NCBI RefSeq assembly: GCF_932294415.1
Contig: NC_065536.1
Span: 38,625,854-38,689,853, forward strand
DNA length: 64,000 bases
From: Quercus robur
Taxonomy: Eukaryota > Streptophyta > Magnoliopsida > Fagales > Fagaceae
Direction of reading: 5' to 3'
Below, piece by piece: positions 1 through 10,194 of this stretch. The notes beneath the pieces were generated by a model. That model was not told where the DNA came from. It searched no databases and saw only the letters and a program-made list of their open reading frames with translations. Each line of letters starts with the position of its first letter. Positions within the stretch are counted from its first letter, which is position 1. The translations under genes were made by a program, and so were the position numbers.

Positions 1-117
1 GAACCGTTTGGTCTTCACTACTCATTTGATTTGTTGAGTTGATTTTACTTTTGAGTCCGTTTGATCTGTATGTATATTTGTTCTGTTTGTGTGTATATGT
101 GTACATACTATGTATGT

Positions 118-772
118 TGATGGTGTTACAAAAAGCACCAACTCCTAAACTCGTCCATATGGCTCGTCCTTTGAAAGACCAATTAGGACAAACCAAGCAC
201 ATGAGGTGATCATCCCAAGCGTCCTTAATGACCTCGTTCGTCTTTGGACAGACGAGGTCCCATGAGAAGCTTGTCCATCCTCATAATCGTTTGGATGGAT
301 GAGCTCTACACGAAATTCGGAAAAAGTAAATACACAAGGAAAAGTCGTTCCTAATAGCCTCGTCCGTCCTTAATAAAGGATGGACGAGTTCATTGGGTTG
401 GACTACTATGTGCCAAGTTCTCCATTAACTACATTGGAACACAAGTCCAACTAAGGTAACTTCCATGGCGGTTATGGAAGTTACCTCCAAATCCTTCGGA
501 CTCCTCGACAATAAGAACAGTTATTAAACAGATAACCATTTCACACATGCTATATAAACATTCTTCGATGAGAAGGTAAGGATTCATTTAGACATTTATT
601 TCAGAAATCACTTCCTTCTTACTGGGAATTACAAATTCATTAACTTCATCATCAGAGGACTTTTGGCCAGTCCCCACCGGTCTCCTCTGACTTAGAATTT
701 GTTTTTAGGATCAAGCCCTAAGATCATCAACGCCCGAGACTTATCAACCTACTGATTTCCAATGAACCATCA
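118..772 (+). repeat. 5' LTR of the Tat-type gypsy element
   Basis: A 655-bp direct repeat of 9543-10189, starting TGATGGTGTTAC and ending AACCATCA immediately before the primer-binding site. It contains a TATA box and several CTCGTCC/GGACGAG words, some arranged as hairpins (359-371 with 376-388). Compared with the 3' copy it carries about 10 extra bases near 675-690. Confidence 0.95.
551..558 (+). promoter_or_regulatory. TATA box in the 5' LTR
   Basis: TATATAAA lies about 220 bp upstream of the LTR end and is conserved in the 3' LTR (9978-9985). This is the likely pol II promoter of the retrotransposon; transcription would start about 25-35 bp downstream. Confidence 0.6.
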
Positions 773-774
773 GT

Positions 775-792
775 TGGCGCCGTCTGTGGGGA
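775..792 (+). other. primer-binding site (tRNA-Asp-like)
   Basis: TGGCGCCGTCTGTGGGGA begins two bases after the LTR. It resembles the tRNA-Asp-complementary sites used by many plant gypsy elements of the Tat and Athila groups, with changes in the middle. It primes minus-strand DNA synthesis in an active element. Confidence 0.75.
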
Positions 793-833
793 AGAGATTG
801 TTTTGCAGTTTTCTTTTCCGTGACAAAAGGTTG

Positions 834-2122
834 ATGGTTCGGACCAGATCGAGGGCTACTAGCCCAGGCCATCAGGGAAGTAGAGACGCTTCAAGTAACC
901 CTCATCGCGATCGCCAATCTACACCGGTCATGCAGACATCATTTGTCCAACATGTGCAATCTGTGGTGGCCATAATGGCGGAGTTGACTCGCCAAAACCA
1001 AGAGTTAAGAATGAAGATTAATTTGAGAAGGCAGACACGTGAAGAACGTGAAAGGGGAGGACAAACCCAAAATCATGATGATAGAGAAAATACTGAAATT
1101 GGAAGTCAGTTAAGAGGCACCACTTCACGAACGGTACCACACTTGAAAGAGGAGATGGACCAAATGAAGAAAGTCATGGAGGAAATTAGAGAGAACATGA
1201 GAAGGGCGAATCCGATAGAAGATTTGGTCCACAGAACTGATTCCCCCTTTACAGCCTTCATTAACGGTCACCCTCTACCATTAAAGTTCAAGTTGCCTTC
1301 TTTTGATTCGTATGATGGAACACGCGACCCGTTTAATCACATTGCCACCTTTAAGACCACTATGCATCTTCAAGGGGTTCCCGATGAAATAATGTGTAGA
1401 GCCTTCCCTACTACCCTCAAAGGCCCAGCACGAGTTTGGTTCAGCAAAATACCCCCGAAATCGGTAAATTCTTTTGAAGAGTTGAGCAAGTTGTTTGTTA
1501 ATAATTTCATTGGGGGACAAAGACACAAGCGTTCCTCGTCCAGCTTGTTGACCATAGAGTAAGGGGAGAATGAGAGCCTGCGGTCATTCATCACTCGTTT
1601 CAACAGAGAAGCCCTGAGTGTGGACGAAGTAGATGATAAGCTTCTATTGGCAGCCTTCCATAATGGGGTGAATTCGGATTTATTTATACATAAACTCTAT
1701 GAAAAAGAGCCTCAGTCCATGGTCGAACTTGTCCATTCGGCCCAAAATTTTATGAATGCAGAAGACGCGATCATTGCTAAGAAGAGGAAGAGATCTGAGA
1801 AAGAAGAAGCAAACCCCAGTCGTCATTCCAAGCAAGGCTCTCGTCCAAAGAAGGGACAGACGGAAGAAAGGAAATACCGAGATAATAAGAAGCAGGGCTC
1901 TTCAGCATGGAATCAGCGATAGACCCCTTTGAACATGCCACTTGAGCAGGTCCTTATGCAAATCAAGGATGATCCTTCCTTGAAGTGACCGGAGAAAATG
2001 AAGGGAAATCCCAATAAGCGTAATAGGAACAAGTATTGTTGCTTCCATAGGGATCATGATCATGATATAAACGAGTGTTTTGATTTAAAGCAGCAAATTG
2101 AAAATCTCATAAGGTAAGGGAA
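834..2122 (+). pseudogene. gag: gag of the gypsy element (capsid/nucleocapsid), interrupted
   Basis: One reading frame carries the gag. The open part starts at an ATG at 762 inside the LTR, but the more likely start is 834 (MVRTRSRATS). A basic N-terminus and a coiled-coil-like stretch are followed by the plant Retrotrans_gag core (LPSFDSYDGTRDPFNHIATF through FEELSKLFVNNF, about 1290-1510). The same frame continues past stops at 1560-1562, 1920-1922, about 1986 and about 2115. A Cys/His-rich nucleocapsid segment (CCFHRDHDHDINEC) lies near 2038-2080. In an active element the product packages RNA in the cytoplasm. At least four in-frame stops make it non-functional. Confidence 0.85.
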
Positions 2123-2123
2123 G

Positions 2124-2758
2124 TTGAGGAATTTCCTTGGACGAGACTACAAGGACGAGAAACTGAAAGGGAAGATGGAAGAATCATCGCGACCACCGCT
2201 AGGAGAAATAAGAGTCATCATAGGGGGAAGTTTGACAGGCCAGTCGTCCAAGTCCAAGAAAGCATACTTGAAGGTAGTGCAGAGCGTCCAACTTTCTGGA
2301 CGATCACCTAGAGCAAGGTCCACGGTCGAACAAGCAATCACCTTTAGGGATGAAGATGCTGAGAGAATTCATCGCCCACATGATGATGCTATCGTCATCA
2401 CCTTACTTATTGCTGACTACACAACTAGAAGAATGCTAGTGGACAACGGAAGCCCGACATACATTTTATATTATCCAGCTTTTCAGCAGATAAGGTTAGG
2501 ATGAGACTAGCTCTGTCCAGTAAACTACCCCTAGTAGGTTTTGGTGGAATGAAGGTACAGCCTGTGGGTACTATTTCCTTATTAGTGGTAGTGGGGGCAT
2601 ACCCACGACAAATCACCAAGGATGTGAACTTCCTTGTGGTAGATTGTTCATCCTCCTACAACGCCATAATTGGAAGGCCAACTTTAAATAGTTGGAAGGC
2701 AGTTACATCTACCTACCACCTATCAGTCAAGTTTCCAATAGAACATGAAGTAGGATAG
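2124..2758 (+). pseudogene. aspartic protease region of gypsy pol, frameshifted
   Basis: The frame of gag continues to 2504 and holds the retroviral-type aspartic protease active site in its plant form ([14 protein letters not shown], near 2440-2475). A one-base shift near 2495 moves the reading into the frame of 2501-2758, which carries the C-terminal half of the protease ([20 protein letters not shown]). That frame ends at a TAG at 2756-2758 just before the linker to RT. In a working element this enzyme cuts the Gag-Pol polyprotein. The shift and stop make this copy dead. Confidence 0.8.
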
Positions 2759-2800
2759 GTACAAGGAGACCAACTAGCAGCAAGAGAATGTTACCTGGCC

Positions 2801-4340
2801 ATGTTGGCCATGGATGAACAGGTTCAGACCATGAATATTGAAGAAAAGAGAATTGTAGCAGAGCCCACCGAAGTGTTGGAAGATATTTCCTTAGATGAAA
2901 ATAACCCTGAGAGGTGTACCAGGGTTGGAGCAGATCTAGAGGAGAAGATTAAGAAGGACCTCGTCCATTTTTTGAAGAAAAATATTGATGTGTTTGCGTG
3001 GAGTCATGAGGACATGCCAGGTATAGATCCTAGTGTCATTACCCACCGTCTGAATGTATGTCCTTCCTCCAAGCCAGTGCGACAGAAGAAAAGGGTGTTT
3101 GCCCCTAAGAGAGACAATGTTATCAAAGATGAAGTGCAAAAGTTAATTGTGGCGAAATTTATTCGAGAAGTGTACTATCCGGATTGGTTGGCCAATGTAG
3201 TGATGGTCAAGAAGGCAAATGGCAAGTGGAGAATGTGTGTAGACTTCACGGATCTAAACAAGCCTTGCCCTAAGGATAGCTACCCGTTACCACGCATTGA
3301 CCAGTTGGTAGATTCCACTGCGAGGCACAAGTTGCTTAGCTTCATGGATGCTTTCTCTGGATACAATCAGATAAGGATGGACGAAGTAGACCAAGAGAAG
3401 ACGTCCTTTGTCACCAGTCAAGGCTTGTTCTGTTATAAGGTGATGCCCTTTGGCTTAAAGAATGCAGGGGCGACATATCAGAGATTGGTCAACCACATGT
3501 TTCGTCCGCGGATTAGGCGGAATGTGGAAGTCTATGTAGATGACATGCTGGTGAAGAGTCAGGACGAGGGAAGGCATCTAGATGACCTGCAGGAGACATT
3601 TGACACACTTAGACAGTATCACATGAAGCTGAACCCTAGCAAATGTGCTTTTGGAGTATCATCAGGGAAATTTCTTGGATTTATGGTCTCCCACAGGGGA
3701 ATTGAAACGAACCCTGATAAAATTCAAGCAATACTGGACATGAAGCCTTTGCAAAATACCAAAGAAATCCAATCCCTCACTGGACAAGTTGCTGCACTTA
3801 ACAGGTTTGTCTCTAAAGCCATTGACAAATGTTTGCCACTTTTTAAGGTTCTTAAAAAAGCATTCAAATGGACCGATGAGTGTTAGAAAGCTTTTGAAAA
3901 TCTGAAGGCGTACCTTACCATGGCTCCTTTGCTGAGTCCGTCCGTGGTAGGAGAAGAGTTGTATTTATACTTGGCAGTAACCCCGCATGCCGTGAGTTCA
4001 ACATTGATAAGAGAAGAACATAAAGTGTAAAGGCCTGTGTACTATACAAGTAAGGCATTGAGGGGAGAGGAAGAACGATATCCACAAATGGAGAAATTAG
4101 CCTTTGCATTGATAACCGCTTCCAGGAAGTTAAGGCATTATTTCCAAGCACATGTCATTAATGTCATGACAGATCATCCGCTCAAGAAGGCAATGAATAG
4201 ATTGGAAGCTGCAGGACGATTGATCCAGTGGGCTGTAGAGCTCACTGAGTTTGACATTAGATATCAACCAAGGCATGCCATAAAAGCTCAAGCCCTAGCA
4301 GATTTCATTGCGGAATTTACCCCAAATCATGATGAGACGG
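2801..4340 (+). pseudogene. pol: reverse transcriptase and first RNase H of gypsy pol
   Basis: This is the same frame as the second half of the protease. The RT core is well preserved: KANGKWRMCVDFTDLN, the LPRIDQLVD region, FMDAFSGYNQIRM, the catalytic box VYVDDMLVKS near 3525-3560, and the thumb (FLGFMVSHRGIE). A TAG at 3884-3886 and a second stop near 4028 split RT from the first RNase H (YYTSKALRGEEERYPQMEKL, then MTDHPLKKAM). RT copies the RNA genome to DNA and RNase H removes the RNA strand. The catalytic YVDD is intact, but the stops prevent a full polyprotein. Confidence 0.88.
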
Positions 4341-4801
4341 AAAACAGTAAGAGATGGGTCGTCCATGTGGATGGTTCGTCTACACGGCATGCAGGTGGAA
4401 TTGGTGTGGTCCTACAATCCCCGAAGGGAGACAAACTAAAACATAAGGTTCGTTTGCAGTACCAAACAACTAATAATGAAGTCGAGTATGAAGCCCTTCT
4501 CAAAGGGCTAGAATTGGCTAAGTCTGTGGAAGCTAAGTCTATACTCGTCTTGGGAGATTCTCAGTTGATCATGGGGCAAGTGAATGGGATGTATGAAGCT
4601 AAGGAAGAACAGATGAGGAAATACCTTAGTAGGGTGATGCACCTTATGAAAAGATTTGAAAAGGTTGACTTCGTTCAAATCCCAAGGGAGGAGAACGTGG
4701 AAGCTGATACCATAGCAAAAGAAGCCTCTGCAAATGAATCTATGGACGAATTTGATGAAATTCAGTATATGCCAAGTATAGATATCCCAGAAGTACAATA
4801 G
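4341..4801 (+). pseudogene. second (archaeal-type) RNase H domain of the Tat-type element
   Basis: After the first RNase H, the frame runs into another RNase H fold: WVVHVDGSSTRHAGGIGVVL carries the first Asp, NNEVEYEALLKGLELA the Glu, VLGDSQLIMGQVNG the second Asp, and REENVEADTIAKEAS the fourth position. The frame ends at a TAG at 4799-4801. A duplicated RNase H between the first RNase H and integrase is typical of Tat-lineage plant gypsy elements. The catalytic residues of this domain look intact. Confidence 0.85.
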
Positions 4802-6041
4802 GTGGAGAGTAGAGGAAATTGGATGACCCCGATTGTATCATACTTGAAAGACGGACGACTTCCAGAAGAGAAGGACGAAGCCAAGAAGTTGAGGGTAAGA
4901 TCGGCTAGGTACGTTCTTATGGACGAAGTGCTATACAAAAAAGGTTTTTCTCAACCTTATCTTAGATGCTTGGCTCCGGATGAAGCAAACTACGTATTGA
5001 GAGAAGTTCATGAAAGAGCGTGTGGCAATCACTCAGGAGCCAGGTCACTTGTCCACAAGGTCATCCGTGCGGGGTATTATTGGCCAAATATGCAAGCTGA
5101 TGCTAAAACATACGTCAAGGTCTGCGACCAATGCCAACGGTTTAGCAATGTCCCCAGATAACCATTAGAGTACCTCACCCCGATAATGGCACCGTGACCC
5201 TTTCATAATGGGGACTAGACATTTTGGGTCCCTTTCCGCTGGGCACAAGGCAAATGAAGTTTCTAGTGGTGGGCATCGATTATTTCACCAAATGGGTGGA
5301 AGCTGAACCGTTAGCAAATATCACACAACAAAATGTTAAAAATTTCGTGTGGAAGAACATTGTGTGCAGATTTGGAGTGCTCAAGGTATTGGTATCTGAT
5401 AACGGACGACAATTTGACAATGCACTCTTTAGGGACTTCTGCGTACACTTCGGAATTCAAAATCATTATTCCTCACCCACTCATCCCCAAGCCAACGGCC
5501 AGGCTAAAGTTGCAAACCGATCATCAAGACTCGGCTTGAGGGGGTAAAGGGAGTATGGCCAGATGAGTTACCAGGTGTTCTATGGGCATACAGGACGACA
5601 GTGAGAACCCCTACGGGAAAAACTCCTTTCAAGCTAGCCTATGGAAGCGAAGCAGTCATACCTGTAGAAGTACATATGGCCAATCACAGGGTGATGATGT
5701 ATCAAGATAAGGATAATGAGGAGTAACTCCGTTTGAACCTCGATCTAATAGACGAGGTAAGGGCAGATGCAGAGCACAGGGCAGCAAAGTAGAAGAACCT
5801 CATGGCTAGGCAATATGATGCAATGGTGAAGTCAAGGCGTTTTAACATAGGAGATCTTGTTCTGAGAAAGGTCTCTTTGGCAACCAAAAACCTAGCTCAT
5901 GGGAAATTGGGCCCAAATTGGGAAGGACCCTATAGAGTTATCAACTGTAAAAGGCAAGGATCCTACTACTTGGAGGCCTTGGACGGGAGAAAATTGGAAC
6001 ATCCTTGGAATGTGGAGCACCTGAGGAGGTACTATCAGTAA
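4802..6041 (+). pseudogene. integrase of gypsy pol, frameshifted and catalytically altered
   Basis: The zinc-binding N-domain is at 4990-5150 (HERACGNHSGARSLVHKVIR, then CDQCQRF), followed by a stop at 5159-5161. The DDE core continues in another frame (5224-5547): GIDYFTKWVEAEP holds the first Asp and VSDNGRQFDN the second. Exactly 36 residues after that Asp, where the catalytic Glu should be, the codon reads Lys (NGQAKVANR). A further shift near 5520 and stops near 5725 and 5790 break the C-terminal part, which ends with the conserved LGPNWEGPYRVINCKRQGSY region. Integrase inserts the DNA copy into chromosomes; this one cannot. Confidence 0.85.
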
Positions 6042-6933
6042 AAGTGAGCCTGGACAAAGTATTACTATGGACGAGCTTGGACCTCGTTTGTCTACTTACG
6101 TTCTACTTATGTTTGATGCTGTTTGTGTTTGATACTACTACTTTATTATTTATGTTGTGTCGTGATTATGGACGAAGTTATGGAGTTTGTACTTATTAAA
6201 TAAAAAAGGCATTAGTATGCATGTGTCTTATCTGTAAACGATATTTATGTTATGTACAAAATGTTGTGTGAATTTCAAATCACCATGCTATTTTTGTTCA
6301 AGCTAACCCACAAGGAGGCTAAAAGATTGAAGACGAATAAATCCTCTGGACGCAGAGATGTAACGTCTAAATTTTCCTGAGTAAAACAAGGGAAAAACTT
6401 AGGCATACTCGTCCAACTCATGGACGAGGAAAAGCCTTATAAAGCATTTCTGTCCAATTTAAAGACGAGAATCAAAAGCCAACTGAAACAATCCAACCTT
6501 TGGATGAGTGCAAAGTTAGGCAAAAGAAACAGGATAGTATGTAAAATTAGCTTGCAAGTCTTGAGATGAATAAAGCTGAATAAAAATACTACCTACAAAG
6601 ACGAGCTAGATTAACAAAAATAATATGAAGAATATATATATATATATATATATATTTTCACCATGGACGAGCCAAAGCTGGAGTTGATACAGATAACAGC
6701 ATTTGTCCATGCAGAGAGAAAATAAACCTTCATTCATTAACTGAAGGGTGGACATCTTACGTCCAAAAACCCTTGTTAAGTCAAAAAACTGAAATGATTG
6801 TTTAAAACCCCGTCCTAAAAACATGGACGAGGTAAATGTACTTGAGTTACATAAAAAGGTCCCAAAACAAAGGACTAAATAAAAACCAGATGAAAGGAAA
6901 AGAAATACAAGGATTGCTGTAAAAGTCTCGTCT
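6042..6933. other. 3' non-coding part of the gypsy element between integrase and antisense gene
   Basis: No sense coding region was recognised. The stretch is rich in GGACGAG/CTCGTCC words and holds a pure (TA)n run at about 6631-6655. The 174-aa open frame on the minus strand here lacks family features and runs through the TA repeat. Confidence 0.6.
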
Positions 6934-9168
6934 TCAAGTAGGAGGGGCATTGACTTTGGGATCATCCAGGGGCAGCTGAGTGGTAGCATCGTCTTCAATA
7001 TTGATGTCATCAGAGTCGGTCTGAATAAGAGAACTAGTGGCAGCAGCAAGATTAAGTTTGATTGAGCTAAAGTCAACTTCAGGGAAGTTCTCAATAGCAT
7101 CCATTTTGAAGTCCTCAAAACCAGTTGCATAATTGCGATCCAGGGCGCCCGTGTACGCTTTGGACGACTTCAATTCAGCCACAGTGTCCTCTTTTGCCTT
7201 GGAGAGACGAGTACTTAGCTCGTCGTTCACCTTTTGCAAATGGTTAATATGAGTATCTTTCTACAATGCATTAGTCCTTAGCTCCTCGATTAGCTTTTTA
7301 TGCTCAGTGGCTTCCTCCTTAGCTTTTGCAGCAACCCTAGCCCATTTTTTGCAGTCGGCATTCACTTCTTGAATCCTTGTCTCCAACAGGATCCTCATCT
7401 TGTCCAGTTCTGTTGCCTGTCTGGATACCGCCATAAACTTTGACATGGCTTATATAGAGGTAAAAAGCAAAGGATGGTTAAACGAAGAAAAATTGTTAAA
7501 TGAACAAGGACGAGAAAGGAATATGAACATACCTTAAAGAGGTCATGGACGCCAGAGTTTTCGAACTCCTTTAAGCCCATGTTGTAACAGATGTTTTTGT
7601 CTTCGTCCAAGACAGCCATCTGGAAACGCTCCCAAGCTAGATCTTCATTTTCAATGATGTTTGTAGAGGTCTTTTCAGAAGGTTAGGACGAGACAGGCGT
7701 AGTTGACTTGGACAAAGGAATCTTGGACGGAGGAGTTTTAGACGGGGTGGACTCAATCGGAGTGGACGAATCCACATCAACTATCTGGATGGAAGGTTGG
7801 GACTGGGGAGGTTTAGACTTAACCACCTTGGACGAGTTGCGCTTCACTCTTTTGTCTCGACGACTGGGGAGCCCTTCTAAATCAAGGTTTTTTTAGTAAG
7901 AACTTTCTTTTATCCCTAGCCGTAGGACGAACCTGTGTTTGAATGAGCCTCAGGACGTTTTCCCTCACCCACAACTTCTTTCCCTTTTTTTTTCTTTCAT
8001 TGTTGACATTCCTAAAATGAGATAATAAACAGATCAGGAATGTATAACATAGAATTTTCCAAAAAAAAAAAAAAAAAAACCTTAACTTAAAACTTACTTT
8101 TGCGCACAGTAACCTCGTGTGCAATAGACTCGTCTGATGGCTCAGGACCCAAACCCCACTTAGCACAACGTCTAAGAGTGACTAGAGAACGAAAACTCCT
8201 GTCTGTGTGAAGACGAGCCCTGTGGACGCGGTCACGATGAAATTTACTTAAAGACAGACGTTTGGCGGCTACAACACAATGAGTAAACAAATGTTAGAAA
8301 TTGCAAACAGATCAAATAGAAAGAGAAAGGTAAACAAGGGGAAGGGACGTACCTTCAGGACGAAGGTTCCCTAAGTCCCTAGTATAAGGAGGAAAGGGAT
8401 CCCTACCAATGTCCACAGGGTTCCCTGCCCAAAAACCGGAGACAAAGATGTATTCCGTCTTCCATTTCCTATTAGATGAAGCTAGGGACTTGATTAACCT
8501 ACAATCATTCCCCCTAGCAGTGAACTGGTAAAAACCGTCGGACTGACTTATTTCGGAAGGTTTATAACAATAAAGGAACTCGTCCACAGTGAGAGGACGA
8601 TTCCCACCAAAAACTTCCCTCCACAAAATTTGCATGGAGATAACTAATCTCCACGCATTAGGATTAAACTGACAGACACCTAAGCCTAACCTAACTAACA
8701 ACTCTCTAGAAAATGCGTTTAATGGAAACCTAAGGCCACTCAGGAAATAAGCTTCATAGACGCCTATTCCAAAATAAGGATTACAACACCACTCTCCACG
8801 GATGAGCATCCTAGGGTTAAACTCGTCCGGAATTTGGTACCAAGATTTAAGATTACTAAGTCTTTGTTCATCCGTCTTGGAATGAACGCCTACTGTACAA
8901 CTAAAGACGATCTCCTCCTCATCGTCGGATTAGACAGGGGGACACTGGACGGGGAGCCAGCTTGAGAGCCAAAAGCTCTCCTAAGTTGCTCCTGGATGAC
9001 TTCAAAAGGAAACCCAGGGGCCCCAGAAGAATAATCCCCGTCTGTACTTCCTCCACTAACGTCACTAGTACTGTTAGAACTAGACCTATCACTACTATCC
9101 TCATAATACTCGTCTATAGCCTTATCAATACTATCAGTAGATGAAGAAGCGACTGACATTTTTGACAA
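6934..9168 (-). pseudogene. intron-containing antisense gene inside the gypsy element (putative gypsy-type transposase/PMD-like family)
   Basis: A gene encoded opposite to gag-pol. The N-terminus (from 9168) is Ser/Asp-rich. A conserved domain follows at 8809-8353 (FPLNAFSRELLVRLGLG, NPNAWRLVISMQILW, LTVDEFLYCY), resembling the plant family annotated as putative gypsy-type transposon (PF04195). A Lys/Pro/Ser-rich linker comes next, then a coiled coil (7446-7180) and a C-terminal GFEDFKMDAIENFPEVDFS motif. Good splice signals suggest exons 9168-8353, 8268-8098, 8011-7533 and 7448-6934. Donors are GTACGT, GTAAGT and GTATGT; acceptors end TTGTAG, TTTTAG and ATAAG. Decay: a one-base shift near 8935, stops in the linker (about 7686 and 7900-7990) and a stop at 7261-7263. 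Such antisense frames are known in Tat elements; their role is unknown. Confidence 0.7.
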
Positions 9169-9530
9169 AAGAAACTCAGAACCTAAAGACGGAGAAAAGA
9201 AGAATACCTAGCTCTAGACGGAAGAGGACTCTAGACGCAGAGAAACTCCTAGACGAGGCTCTGGACGATGGATGTCAAGGAGGAAAATTTTTGAAATGAG
9301 AAGGGTTAAGGGAGGTATTCCACTATTTATAGGATGTTGATCTGGGTATTTGAAACGACTCCACCAATACGAGAATGACACGCGACACCTACCTCGAAAA
9401 ACTAAATCGACGAGACTAGTCGCCAATAAAAAAAAATAATAACATGTGGCGCATTGATTTATTGACACCAGTTATGTACGTCCAAGGACGTGTCGGTAGG
9501 TCACCCAATTCGTTGGACGACCCATATGGA

Positions 9531-9542
9531 CAAGGGGGCAAC
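9531..9542 (+). other. polypurine tract
   Basis: The purine-rich stretch CAAGGGGGCAAC directly precedes the 3' LTR start at 9543. It is the expected primer for plus-strand synthesis of the retrotransposon. Confidence 0.65.
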
Positions 9543-10189
9543 TGATGGTGTTACAAAAAAGCACCAACTCCTAAACTCGTCCATATGGCTCGTCCTTTGA
9601 AAGACCAATTAGGACGAACCAAGCATATGAGGTGATCATCCCAAGCGTCCTTAATGACCTCGTTCGTCTTTGGACAGACGAGGTCCCATGAGAAGCTTGT
9701 CCATCCTTATAATCGTTTGGACGGATGAGCTCTACACGAAATTTGGAAAAAGTAAATACACAAGGAAAAGTCGTCCCTAATAGCCTCGTCCGTCCTTAAA
9801 TAAAGGATGAATGAGTTCATTGGGTTGGACTACTATGTGCCAAGTTCTCCATTAACTACTGTGGAACACAAGTCCAACTGAGGTAACTTCCATGGCGGTT
9901 ATGGAAGTTACCTCCGAATCCTCCGGACTCCTTGACAATAGGAACGATTATTAAACAGATAACCGTTTCACACATGCTATATAAACATTCTTCGATGAGA
10001 AGGTAAGGATTCATTCAGACATTTATTTCAGAAATCACTTCCTTCTTACTGGGAATTACAAATTCACTGACTTCATCATCGGAGGACTTTTGGCTGGTCC
10101 CCTCTGACTTAGTATTTGTTTTCAGGATCAAGCCCTAAGATCATCAGCGCCCGAGACTTATCAACCTATTGATTTCCAAGGAACCATCA
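9543..10189 (+). repeat. 3' LTR of the Tat-type gypsy element
   Basis: A 647-bp copy of 118-772 with the same TG..CA ends, followed by the target duplication TATGT at 10190-10194. Its TATA box lies at 9978-9985. Most differences from the 5' LTR are transitions. Confidence 0.95.
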
Positions 10190-10194
10190 TATGT

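Larger units (their letters stand above)
118..10189 (+). mobile_element. Ty3/gypsy LTR retrotransposon, Tat-type, complete but inactive
   Basis: A full-length 10.07-kb element. Both LTRs begin TGATGG and end CCATCA, and the element is flanked by a perfect 5-bp target duplication TATGT (113-117 and 10190-10194). The order is LTR, tRNA-Asp-like primer site, gag, protease, RT, RNase H, a second RNase H, integrase, a long 3' region with an antisense gene, polypurine tract, LTR. The second (archaeal-type) RNase H and the antisense 3' gene are known marks of the Tat/Retand/Ogre group. The LTRs differ by about 29 substitutions, mostly transitions, plus short indels by eye (about 4.5%), so the insertion is not recent. 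Several in-frame stops and at least three frameshifts break the coding region, so it cannot move by itself. Confidence 0.95.

Noticed and set aside
762..833. ATG at 762 as the gag start
   Set aside because: It lies inside the LTR and runs through the primer site; the downstream ATG at 834 begins the gag-like basic N-terminus.
6606..7130. 174-aa minus-strand open frame
   Set aside because: Runs through a (TA)n repeat and overlaps the C-terminal antisense exon in another frame; no family feature.
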